The position numbers and the translations under genes are program-made. This document shows positions 47,901 to 57,160 of a stretch of 64,000 bases of DNA, in pieces; position 1 is the first letter of the stretch; each line of letters opens with the position of its first letter. Under the pieces are notes generated by a model. The model worked only from the letters and a program-made list of their open reading frames with translations. It was not told where the DNA came from and did no database searches. This stretch comes from Heloderma charlesbogerti (taxonomy: Eukaryota > Chordata > Lepidosauria > Squamata > Helodermatidae). Location of the stretch: positions 558,001-622,000 of the forward strand of contig JANEZZ010001871.1 of assembly GCA_026122225.1 (NCBI GenBank), written 5' to 3'.

Positions 47901-48990
47901 CTGAAGCTGAAGCTCAAATATTTTGGCCACCTAATGCGAAGAGAAAACTCTCTGGAAAAGACCCTGATGCTGGGAAAGACTGAAGGCAAAAGGAGAAGGG
48001 GACGGCAGAGGATGAGATGGCTAGATAGCATCACCGATGCAATGAATATGAACTTGAGCACACTCCGGGAGAGAGCGCAGGACAAGAAGACCTGGCGTGC
48101 TATGGTCCATGGGGTCACGAAGAGTCGGACACGACTGAACAACAACAACATTAAGCAAAAAACCCACAAAAGTCTACATCCTTTCTGGAGCTTCCTGCTT
48201 TTGGTTTCTTTGCAGGATTAGGAAGGGCTTCTTTAGTCTGAACTGAGGGAGTGCCTTCCTCCCTCCCTGGCATGTGTGCAAAGGTGGGGGGAGTCTTGTT
48301 TTTGTAGCTTAACTTCTGCTGTACTGTTTTCTTGCAGACCCCAGGAAACCTCTAACTTCTGAGTAGACATAAAATGCAAGATGGTGCTGTAAGTCTGCAA
48401 CCCTTGACACACTTATATGAGAGTAAGCCCCACTGAACTCAATGGGACTTACTTCTGAATAGACATAAGATCACCCTGTAAGTCTGCAACCCTCGGTACA
48501 ATTACTTGGGAGTAAACCCCATTGAACTTAATAGGGTCCTCTGCAACAACAGAGGACGTTGCTTCTGAGCTTGGTGGGGTGGGATCAGATGTGTCTCCCT
48601 TCATTGCGGGGAGGCATTTTACCCTCTTCTCCCTCCAGTTGAGAAATGCCAAGGCAGGAGACCCAATCGGAAAGTGATTCTTGCCCTTGCTCCTGTCAAA
48701 TCTCATCCTAGCTGCTCCCCTAACAATTGAAAACAAATGCCCACAGCAGGCAGATACAGCGGTTTCTTCTGCTATTGCAGAATTTCACAGGGAGGTCATG
48801 GCGCTCCTGTTTCATGGCCTGGAAAAAATACCACATTTTTTGTGTTTGAGGAAAACATGAGATATGCTGGAAGAAATGGTGGGAAACACCTTTGAGGTTG
48901 ACGGTGTCATCTAAAGAGACCACAAACTTTCCAGAGAGAGCCATCTCAATAGCAGGATAAAAGCTCTGTGTGATGAACTCCATAAGTTGA
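44926..48990 (+). mobile_element. MITE family B, copy 4, split by a BovB insertion
   Basis: The left end (TATAGGGTGTTTCTAC) lies at 44927-44942 and the body resumes at 48151 (CTACATCCTTTCTGGAGC, TTTGCAGGATTAGGAAGGGC). It runs to the right end near AGGATAAAAGCTCTGTGTGA (about 48955-48975). Its body is the reverse complement of copy 1 at 22490-23215. It includes two units of the AGTAAGCCCCACTGAACTC repeat at 48350-48540. The BovB therefore inserted into this older element. Confidence 0.65.
44951..48150 (+). mobile_element. BovB (RTE) LINE, near full length, plus strand
   Basis: Flanked by ACATTAAGCA at 44941-44950 and 48148-48157. The endonuclease starts at ATG 45017 (LGTWNVRSMN with Asn at residue 109, ISELKW with Glu 137, then GDWNAKVG). 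The frame shifts near 45875 into the frame carrying SDHELLLAKF. The reverse transcriptase follows in pieces (46755-46952, 47028-47243, 47265-48221), with FIDYAKAFDCVDHNKLW and YADD at 47376-47387. Inactivating changes include the near-45875 frameshift, a stop after the 175-codon frame at 46363, an Arg-to-stop at about 46950 (TACGCGAACTGA), and AAA-to-TAA at 47241. Unlike the minus copy, the catalytic ISE is kept. Confidence 0.96.
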
Positions 48991-49404
48991 TACAAAAAAA
49001 TCTGTCAAAATATACCTCAAGTGTTGGACCCGTTTCCAGCTTTCCTGGGGCAGAATTTCTAGACATTGTAGGCACAGCGATAGAATCCAGTGCACTTCTG
49101 AAGACAGAACAAGATACAATGCCAAAAATGGGTTGTTGGTGAACTAGTGGGAAGATTCTCCCCCAAACTGCATTATGATTCCACACCCACCCTTCATTTT
49201 GGTTGATCTGGGGAAAATACTTTCATGGCCCTGTTAATGCATGGGAAACACCACTGGAGTGTAAAGGTTTCCAAGGAGAAGGAGGAGAGATGGCCTCAGA
49301 AAAGGGGTGGGTTTACATAGCAGATCTAAAGCTGCCCCTGGAATGCCCCGTTTGGGGGGCTTCTGTCAGCAGAAAAACTGCCAGTGGTAGATTACACCTA
49401 TGTA
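48991..49404. repeat. Unclassified moderately repetitive DNA flanking the palindromic transposon
   Basis: 49255-49404 and 50265-50400 hold half-palindromic C/G-rich text (GGAATGCCCCGTTTGGGG, CTGTCAGCAGAAAAACTGCC, CTCTGCCAGCAGAACGG). This suggests an older mobile element into which the hAT element inserted. Confidence 0.35.
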
Positions 49405-49632
49405 TAGGGATGTACGAAAGTGACTTACCTGTTCGCGGATTATGTTTATGGGGGGGAGGCATTCCGTCCCTCCCCCTAGAATCCTTGACGGGGGGGGAGG
49501 CGCTCCGTTCCTCCCCCCCGGAATCCTTGAACGGCTGGCTGTGCTCCATGGCAACTCCGCGGAGCAGCCGGCCAGGCCCAGCCAGGCCAGAGCCATCCGC
49601 AGCCAGATTTCTGGCCGCGGAGGGCTCTGGAT

Positions 49633-49925
49633 AAACAAAAAAACAAAAAACCCACGTATGCAAATGGCGGCGGCTATGGCCACCGCCATTTGCGTTCCTT
49701 CTTTTTGGCCGTCTTAATCTACGTAAATATTTACGTAGACTATGACGGTGAAAATCAAGGGGAACGTAAATAGCGTAGCGGGCGCTGTTTGCGTTCCCCT
49801 TTATTTTCACCGTCATAGTCTACGTAAATATTTACGTAGACTAAGACGGCCAAAAAGAAGGAACGCAAATGGCGGCGGCTGTAGCCACCGCCATTTGCGT
49901 ACGCGGGTTTTGTTTTGTTTTTAAA
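49633..49925. repeat. ~290-bp inverted repeat with nested palindromes
   Basis: Two ~140-bp arms mirror around 49779 with a 7-nt loop (TAGCGGG). Each arm contains a 34-bp near-palindrome (GCAAATGGCGG... to ...CGCCATTTGC; left copy 49660-49693) and a 22-28-bp palindrome around TACGTAAATATTTACGTA. The right copy, 49816-49843, is a perfect 28-bp palindrome. The left copy, 49715-49742, has one mismatch pair. Confidence 0.9.
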
Positions 49926-49937
49926 CCCACCCAGCCA

Positions 49938-50034
49938 TGATAGGCTACGTAAAGATTTACGTAGCCTATCACATCTTTTTTTTTTAAACCCACCCAGCCA
50001 TGATAGGCTACGTAAATCTTTACGTAGCCTATTA
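49938..50034. repeat. Tandem pair of ACGTAAA palindromes
   Basis: Two direct units share AAACCCACCCAGCCATGATAGG. Each contains a palindrome with ~16-bp arms (TGATAGGCTACGTAAA / TTTACGTAGCCTATCA). The 2-nt centres are GA in the first and TC in the second, so the palindromes are inverted relative to each other while their flanks are in direct orientation. Confidence 0.9.
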
Positions 50035-50264
50035 CATCTTCTTCTTTTTTTAGCAAGACTGGAAATGGCAGCGGTGGCAGCCGGTCGGAAGACCAGCCGC
50101 CGCCAGAGCCGCCGCCGCCCGGAAGATCCACCCCAGGTAAGTCTTGTCCTGGGGGGGATCCGCGGGGGGGGGGTGGCAGGCCGTTCCGACACAGATTTCG
50201 GGGGGCCGAATGCACTGGCATTCGGCCTTACCGAGATCTGTGGCGGAATTCTCTGCCATCCCTA

Positions 50265-50780
50265 CCTATGTACCTCTCTAGGGATATAACTAAGGCCTCT
50301 GGAATGGATGTAGCCCCCCTGTCGGCAGAGCTCCTCTCTGCCAGCAGAACGGTCTTATCCACCCTATCCTAGCTCCTCCTGGGCAGTGGATCTGGAGGCT
50401 AGGATTGCTTTGCCTTTATACGTATATAATATCACTTTAAACCAACCTTTTTTGTTTTTTAAGTTCTCAAGATAATCAGGGCATGTATTTAAATACTGCA
50501 TAATACTCTACCAGGAAACTTGCTAGTATCCCAAGCATGCCAAGGCCAAAACATTTTAGCATTTATTTCTGTTCTTAAAAATGTGACATGGGAGTTTAAA
50601 AGCATTTGTATTTGTATGGATTCTGAGACTTCTTCAGATGCAGCTTCAATGTGGCATCCTTAGCAGTCTGAAAAATATGCAAATCTCTAAAACTCTGGGT
50701 ACAGTGTCTTAGCTAAATATTGCAGTTCTTAACTTTCACAAAACAGAAAAAGGCATAGCCACGGGGAAGTACGATTAATG
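50265..50780. other. Flank of the palindromic element and AT-rich intron
   Basis: After the target duplication, about 130 bp of C/G-rich repeat-like text returns to ordinary AT-rich intron. Nothing named. Confidence 0.4.
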
Positions 50781-51250
50781 AATATCGATGTTATATGCTA
50801 TATGTATGTGTGCATATGTGTGTATATGTAAATGTTCTTTCCTATCGTTGTTAGCATAAATTTGAAGTATTTTTAAATGAGAAATCTGGAAATGTTTTGA
50901 ATTCTTGGTCAAGCTTTCTTATTTTGTTAATCCAGCTGTGGAATAAGCTATTAATGATACCCAGATGTTGTTTATGATGATTGATTTTCAGTTGTGAAAT
51001 AATACATATAGTTGCTTTTTTTAAAAAACACGCAACAGTGATAGATTTGAGTATGCTTTGGAATAACAATTTGAAGACAGAGCAGCTTATATGCCTAGCA
51101 TAATTGCTTTTGTTAAATGATTTCTTCATTCTAAACATTTTTAGCTTTAATTGCTTCCCGCTTCCCATAATCTCAGAATAAATATTTGCACATTTTTACA
51201 TTCTGTCATTCATTGTAATGTGTAAAATAGTTGCATTCTCTAAGCATAGA
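50781..51250. promoter_or_regulatory. Candidate conserved non-coding block
   Basis: Repeat-free AT-rich DNA with no convincing frame (the 105-codon minus frame 50851-51168 lacks any family signal). It contains TTGTTAAATGATTTC and TTTAGCTTTAATTGC. Only composition supports a regulatory role. Confidence 0.2.
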
Positions 51251-51512
51251 AATCATAGATAATGGGGTCACAGTGTGCCTCCCTCCTGCAACGCTGCTAT
51301 AATTTAATCCACATTCATGTTTTTGTCCTGAATTGACACCAGTTAGACTGATGGTAGGACATGTCCCTGCAATAACACTTCTAGTGCAAATATAAACGTG
51401 TAATAACGTGTTTTGTCTTTATATTTTGGTATTTTCTTCTGATTCAAATATTGCTTTGAAAACAATCTGATTCCTGTATACTGCATCTGTAATATTCTTC
51501 TTGGTTAGATAC
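51251..51512. other. Intronic DNA, no feature recognised
   Basis: Nothing supported. Confidence 0.5.
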
Positions 51513-52000
51513 TGGCTGTGTTCACTTGTCACACTAACCCAAGGTGTGTGGCAAACTACGCTGGGTAGGTGGTTATGCAAACAACCTACTGTGCCCCCAT
51601 CAGACAATCAGGCAGACAAGTTACACGTACTAGTTTATTTCACCCCCCTTTACCCCTCCTCCTCCTGTAGTCTTCCTGCCCAGCCAGGCAGATATCCCAG
51701 TTTCCTTTGCGGTGGGAATAGGGATCGCTTGAGAGGAGCAGAGTGGCAGCACTGTTTTTGGCCACTCTTGCCGAGCAGATCTGTAGGTGATCTCCGTAAC
51801 CCATGCTGGCATGACAGACAACCAAACCTACCATAGGTGAAATAATGCTTACTGCAGAGTGTGGGTTCCGAGGATGATTTAACTGGGGGAATTAACCCAA
51901 CATGGGTGGGAAAACGCCCCCACCCCATGACACACTAGTCCATCATGGGCAGCTCAGGCCACTTACCCACCATGGCTTAGCGTTATGTCTGAACCCAGCC
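51513..52000. mobile_element. MITE with TGGCTGTGTTCA-type ends
   Basis: The left end TGGCTGTGTTCACTTGTCAC and right end GTTATGTCTGAACCCAGCC pair imperfectly. Inner CCCAAGGTGTG and CACCATGGC also pair. The interior C/G-rich frames on both strands (51501-51928) are shadows. No clear target duplication found. Confidence 0.5.
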
Positions 52001-52281
52001 TCTGATTTGATTTTTATAGTCTCATCAGCTGGTCCAAGCACCACTGCAGATCTTTATTGCGGGACATCTCTTCTATTGGAGGCACATTTAGTAACAGTGT
52101 GCTTCAACTATCGGGTTGGTAGCTGGAAGATCTGGGTTCCATTCCAACCCAAATGACTGAGTACACATTATAGCGATCATGAAAAGATGTTGGATATGGT
52201 TGCTGCGTGATAACCTGCCTATGTTGTGGCCATAACTTGTAGCTCCAGGCATCATACAGCATTGGGGCCAAACTAAACGTT
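52001..52281. other. Intronic DNA, possible SINE trace
   Basis: 52095-52160 has GTTGGTAGCTGGAAGATCTG and GGGTTCCATTCCAACCC, which may be a worn tRNA-like head. Otherwise nothing. Confidence 0.35.
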
Positions 52282-54700
52282 TATAGAATTATAGAATCAT
52301 AAAATAGTAGGGTTGGAAGGGGCCTACAAGACCATCAAGTCCAACCCCCTGCTCAATGCAGGAATCCAAGGCAGAGCATCCCCGACAGATGGCTGTCCAG
52401 CCTCATCTTGAATGCCTCCAGTGTGGGAGAGCCCATTACCTCCCTAGGGAATTGGTTCCATTATCGTATTCCTGACTGCTCTAACAGTCAGGAAGTTTTT
52501 CCTGATGTTCAGCCGGAATCTGGCTTCCTGTAACTTGAGCCCATTATTCCGTGTCCTGCATTCTGGGATGATCGAGAAGAGATCCTGGCCTTCCTCTCTG
52601 TGACAACCTTTCAAGTCCTTGAAGAGTGCCATCATATCTCCCCTCAGCCTTCTCTTCTCAAGGCTAAACATGCCCAGTTCTTTCAGTCTCTCTTTATAGG
52701 GCTTTGTTTCCAGTCCCCTGATCATCTTTGTTGCCCTCCTCTGAACCCTCTCCAGCTTGTCTGCATCCTTCTAAAAGTGCGGTGCCCAAAACTGGACACA
52801 GTACTCCAGATGAGGCCTAACCAGTGCTGAGTAGAGGGGGACTAATACTTCCCGGGATTTGGAAGCTATACTTCTATTAATGCAGCCCAAAATAGCATTT
52901 GCCTTTTTTGCAGCCACATCGCATTGTTGGCTCATATTCAGCTTGTGATCGACAACAATTCCAAGATCCTTCTCGCTTGTAGTGTTGTTAAGCCATGTAT
53001 CCCCCATCTTGTAACTGTGCACTTGGTTTCTTTTTTCCTAGGTGCAGAACTTGGCATTTATCCCTATTAAATGTCATTCTTTTATTTTCTGCCCAGCCCT
53101 CCAGTCTATCAAGATCACTTTGAATTTTGTTTCTGTCTTCCAAAGTATTAGCTATCCCGCCCAATTTGGTGTCATCTGCAAATTTGATCAGCATTCCCTG
53201 CACCTCCTCCTCCAAGTCATTAATAAAAATGTTGAAGAGCACTGGGCCCAGGACTGAGCCCTGCGGTACCCTGCTCATTACCTCTCCCCAGTTTGAGAAG
53301 ATCCCATTGATAAGCACTCTTTGAGTATGATTCTGTAGCCAACTGTGGATCCACTGGATCATTGTTTCATCTAGCCCACTTTGAGCTAGTTTGCTCATCA
53401 GGATATCATGGGGCACTTTGTCGAAAGCTTTGCTGAAGTCAAGGTATATTATGTCCACAGCATTCCCACAGTCCACAAGGGAGGTTACTTGATCAAAAAA
53501 TGAGATCAGATTCGTCTGGCAGGATTTGTTCTTGACAAATCCATGTTGGCTTCGAGTAATCACTGCATTGTTTTCAGGGTGCTTACAGATGGATTGCTTT
53601 ATAATCCGCTCCAGAATTTTCCCAGGGATTGATGTCAGACTGACTGGTCTGTAGTTCCCAGGTTCCTCCTTTTTACCCTGTTTAAAGATCAGTCATCTGG
53701 CACTTCACCCGTTCTCCATGATTTCTCAAAGATAATAGACAGTGGTTCTGAGAGTTCTTCTGCCACTTCCTTTATTACTCTAGGATGCAGTTCGTCTGGC
53801 CCTGGAGATTTGAACTCATTCAAAGTAATTAGGTGTTCCTTGACCATATGCCTATTGATCTCAAACTGCAATCCTGCCCCTTCAGTCTGTACTTCGCCTT
53901 TGCCAGGGGGGTCATAGACCCTCTTTTGGGAGAAAACTGAGCCAAAGTAGGAATTGAGCACTTCTGCCTTTTCTTTGTCATCTGTTAACATTTTGCCATC
54001 CTTATTTAATAGCTGAACCACCATTTCTTTCCTCTGTCTTTTACTATGCACGTAGCTGAAGAAAGCCTTTTTTGTTGCTTTTAGCACCCCTCACTAACCT
54101 CAGATCATTCTCAGCTTTAGCCTTCCTGATGCCATCCCTGCAATTCTGTGCTACCTGCCTGTACTCTTCCTTTGTTGCTTGGCCTTCCCTCCACTTCCTA
54201 TATGTGTACTTTTTTGTTTTCAGGTCATCTCTAGGCTTTTTGTCACACCGCATTGGCTTCTTCTGTTGTCTTTCACCTTTTTTTCTTGTTGGAATTGTTT
54301 GTAATTGTGCCTTGAGAATTTACTTTTTTTAAAAACTCCCGCCCATCTTGGACTCGTTTTCTTGTTAGAGTCGCTTGCCATGGGACCTTACTTATCATTG
54401 TACTGAATTTATTAAAATCAGCTTTCCTAAAATCCAGGTTACGGGTTTGGTTACACTCGGCTTTTGCTTCCTTTAGAACCATGAACTCAAGTGTAACATG
54501 GTTGCTTTTCCCCAGAGTTCCTGTAACTGCTACTTTCATCTCTGTTGGTTAGGATCAAGTCAAGGATAGCCAATCCTCTAGTTCCTTCCTCTACTTTCTG
54601 TAGGAGGAAGTTATCCGCCACACAAGTCAGGAATTTCCTGTAGGGGCCATGTTTTGCAGAATTTGTCTCCCAACAAATAGTTCTTCTAATCACACATAGT
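52282..54700 (-). mobile_element. CR1 LINE, long 5'-truncated copy, minus strand
   Basis: The 3' end (52282-52305) has the CR1 ATAGAAT-type terminal repeats. Minus frames run through the reverse transcriptase: [20 protein letters not shown] (52725-52444), the 53022-52771 piece ending HLEYCVQFWAP, and 53563-52988 with YLDFSKAFDKVPH, PQGSVLGPVLFNIF and FADD at 53171-53182. The N-terminal RT comes before (54087-53689) and the end of the endonuclease lies at 54693-54273 ([10 protein letters not shown]). Frameshifts between these pieces make it inactive. The 5' part is missing beyond 54700. Confidence 0.95.
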
Positions 54701-54743
54701 AAAGCTATGTGAGATATGTTTCTTTACTCCAGTGTAAGTGTGC

Positions 54744-54996
54744 ATGGCCCTAATTCAGATTGGAACTACGACGCTCTGGGAGGGGAAGGTTAAACCTTCC
54801 CCTACACTTGTTGTTGTCCCAAAATTCCACCCCCCTGTGGGAGTAGTTAAAAAAACCCCTCCATTGACTCCAATGGGACTTTTTTTTTTTTTTTAAACCC
54901 CTTGTAGAGAGGTGGAATTTTCAGATGAAAATAGGTGGGGGGGAAGGTTTAACACACACACCCCAGCATTCTGGTCCCGATCCAAATTGGGGCCAT
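54744..54996. mobile_element. Foldback MITE (ATGGCCC...GGGCCAT)
   Basis: ATGGCCCTAATTCAGATTGG at the left pairs with CCAAATTGGGGCCAT at the right. GAAGGTTAAACC pairs with GGTTTAAC. The centre contains a long T run (about 54880-54894) and CCATTGACTCCAATGGGAC. It ends 8 bp before the Sauria SINE tail. Confidence 0.6.
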
Positions 54997-55004
54997 ATGT
55001 ACTT

Positions 55005-55341
55005 AAAGGTAAAGGTAAAGGTGTCCCCAACCAGTCGTGTCCGACTCTAGGGTGTGGTGCTCATCTCCATTTCTAAGCCAAAGAGCCAGCACTGTCCGAA
55101 GACACTTCTGTGGTCACATGGCCGGCATGACTGAACGCTGAAGGTCATGGAACGCTGTTACCTTTCCTGCTGAAGCAGTACCTATTTATCTACTTGCAAT
55201 TTCTTGCTTTCGAACTGCTAGGTTGGCAGGAGTTGGGACTGAAGACGGGAGCTCACTCCGTCACGCAGCACTCAGGTCTCGAACTGCTGTCCTGCCGACC
55301 TTCTGGTCTGCGGTTCAGCGTCTTAACCACTAAGCCACCGC
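55005..55341 (-). mobile_element. Sauria-type tRNA SINE, minus strand
   Basis: Minus-strand head GCGGTGGCTTAGTGGTTAAG (A box near 55320-55340) and B box GTTCGAGACC (near 55273-55283). The central conserved part includes CATGCCGGCCACATGACC and GAGATGAGCACCACACCC. The 3' tail is repeats of ACCTTT. The tail is the BovB-like type that lets RTE enzymes mobilise it, and active-looking BovB relatives lie nearby. Near full length. Confidence 0.92.
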
Positions 55342-55680
55342 TAATAAAGAAACCTATTACCTATAGCTTCACTATATGTGATTAGAAGAACATTTAGTTT
55401 AGCCCCCAGTTCTGCCATTTCTAGAGGGTGGGAAATGCAGGCGTGGGAACTCTATGCTGGGCTCCACAATTATGTGATGGCTGGCACGACACATTTTATC
55501 ACTGCAGTGGGAAAAAGCCATGAGGTGGAGGCTGTGTTCCAGTATTCTCCACACAGTCACTGAAACATGAGCTCCATCTCTCACTGAATGACCTCATTAG
55601 TCATTTTGTCCCAGTTTCTTCACTGCAAAGACAGCAACAGTGACTTACCCTAAAATGTCCTTGCAACCAGTCCAAGATGG
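55342..55680. other. Intronic DNA, no feature recognised
   Basis: Overlapping frames on both strands at 55378-55584; nothing recognisable. Confidence 0.5.
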
Positions 55681-55689
55681 GGTTGCACT

Positions 55690-56520
55690 CTCCCTGAGGG
55701 ACCAAGTACACAGTTGGGCAGTTCTCCTGGACTCAGCGCTATCTGGAGAGGACAGATCTTGCTTCAGTGATCCATGCTCTAGTGACATCCAAGCTAGATT
55801 ACTGTAATGCGCTCTATGTGGTGCTGCTTTTAAAGACTGTGCAGAAACTTCAACTGGTGCAAAATACAGATGCTGAAGTACTGGTAAGTGCTAGGTGACC
55901 GGATTGTGTGCCACCTATATTTACCAGTTTCACCATCTACTACTGAATTTCCAGGCCCAATTTAAAGTGCTGGTATTGGCCTTTAAAGCCCTAAATGGTT
56001 CAGATGCAGGTTATTTGAAGGACTGCCTTAAACCTTACCAACTTGCATACTCTCTGAGATCAGCATCAGAAGCCCTATTTGTGCGGCTGCCTGTAAAAAC
56101 AATGAGGTTGGTTGGCACAAGGGATAGGGCCTTAGTAGTGGTTCCTTGCTTCTGGAACCTGTTCCAGTTGGTGTCTGCCAGGCCCATTGTTGCAGGACTT
56201 CAAGCAGGTCCTAAAGACTCACCTGTTTACCTTGGTCTGTAATTGAATTGCAATGAATATGGACTTGAGCACTCTCCGGGAGAGAGCGCAGGACAGGAAG
56301 GCCTGGTGTGCTACGGTCCATGGGGTCACGAAGGGTCGGACACGACTGAACAACAACAACATAATTGAATTAGGACTCTACTGGGCTGTTGTGTATATGG
56401 TACTGTCTGGTTTGATCTGTTACTTTTGATTTTATCATGGCTTTTATTGTTGTTCGTATTGTTTGATTCTGTTTTGTGGTTTGTGTAACCACTGCAACTG
56501 GAATAGCATCGGAGCCTGCA
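55690..56520 (+). mobile_element. L2 LINE 3' part, interrupted by a BovB fragment
   Basis: The plus frames read L2 C-terminal reverse-transcriptase text (LDYCNALY near 55795; VLVLAFKALNG and YLKDCL in 55895-56242). The 3' part continues after the insertion at 56372. Broken by stops and by the 112-bp BovB piece. Confidence 0.85.
56250..56361 (+). mobile_element. 112-bp 5'-truncated BovB insertion
   Basis: Matches the last ~110 bp of the 44951-48150 BovB (ATGGACTTGAGCACTCTCCG, TGGGGTCACGAAGGGTCGG) and ends in ACAACAACAACA. It is bounded by TAATTGAATT at 56240-56249 and 56362-56371, a perfect 10-bp target duplication. A clean example of extreme 5' truncation. Confidence 0.93.
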
Positions 56521-57160
56521 GGCTATGATACCCATCCCATGTAAATCTGGGCTTGGAGGAGGGGCTGGATCACCAAGGGGCCATCAGCACAATACAGTGC
56601 AGCACCGGAAGGGTTCCCCTTATAACCTGGACCCCTTGAGCAACTTCGTAAGGATCTCTTTCCTCCTTAAGAGTCCCCCCTTCCTTCTTTTAAACTTCCT
56701 CTTCTCAATAATGTGGGGTTTAGGCTGTAGACATGGGGTGATTGAAGCTCTAGACACAGGTTTTAACCACAACAGCTTTACTGGTATATTAAAGCAAGCA
56801 GATCACAACTAAAGGTATTTATACAATAGAGCTGAGTGATACAAAGGCCTTAAAAGAAAAGTTGCAAAGTGCAAGTTCCTTTACCCTAGCTGTACTTAGA
56901 TTCCTCTAGGCTGCTTCTTCCTACTCCCTCTTCAGGCTCTGATCTCCTCACTCTCCTTGTACTGTTCTGGTCTTTGTGATTCTGTCTTTTTATACCCTCC
57001 TCCCCCAAAACTGAAAGTACTTCTTCAACCCTGAAGAAATGAAACTTAACTGGGGAAATAAAACTACTCCTCTCAGGGATACCCTCTCCCATCAAAAACT
57101 CCAGGCCTCTAAGCCTGACCATTTTTACCTTTGCCTCTGTAGGCCTCAAACCTTCACAAG
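56521..57160 (-). mobile_element. Probable solo LTR, minus strand
   Basis: On the minus strand the text starts TGTGAAGGTTTGAGGCC (57158), has a TATA box TATAAAAAG (56986-56994), then a long leader and CAGTAAAGCTGTTGTGGTTA near the expected polyadenylation region. No gag or pol frames follow. The lower boundary is unclear (about 56600 or below) and no target duplication was found, so this is tentative. Confidence 0.5.

Larger units (their letters stand above)
49405..50264. mobile_element. Palindrome-packed non-autonomous hAT-type transposon (860 bp)
   Basis: Starts TAGGGATG and ends CATCCCTA (perfect 8-bp terminal inverted repeat), flanked by perfect 8-bp duplications CCTATGTA (49397-49404 and 50265-50272). 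Interior in order: two about 43-bp direct copies of a G7AGG/CCTCCCCC unit (49450-49535); a hairpin with ~20-bp arms CCAGAGCC.../...GGGCTCTGG (about 49588-49630); a ~290-bp near-perfect inverted repeat (49633-49925); two tandem palindromes (49938-49971, 50001-50034); a pseudo-exon-like piece (50054-50136); and a right-end hairpin with stem GGCCGAATGC. The overlapping C/G-rich frames on both strands follow the palindromes; no transposase is encoded. Confidence 0.85.

Noticed and set aside
49715..50034. Regularly spaced repeats resembling a CRISPR array
   Set aside because: Eukaryotic context; repeats are palindromes in a transposon with unequal spacing and no unique spacers.
49203..50289. Several 90-167-codon frames on both strands
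   Set aside because: GC-rich mirror-image frames produced by the palindromic hAT element.
50851..51168. 105-codon minus frame
   Set aside because: Low-complexity Lys/Ser-rich chance frame in AT-rich DNA.
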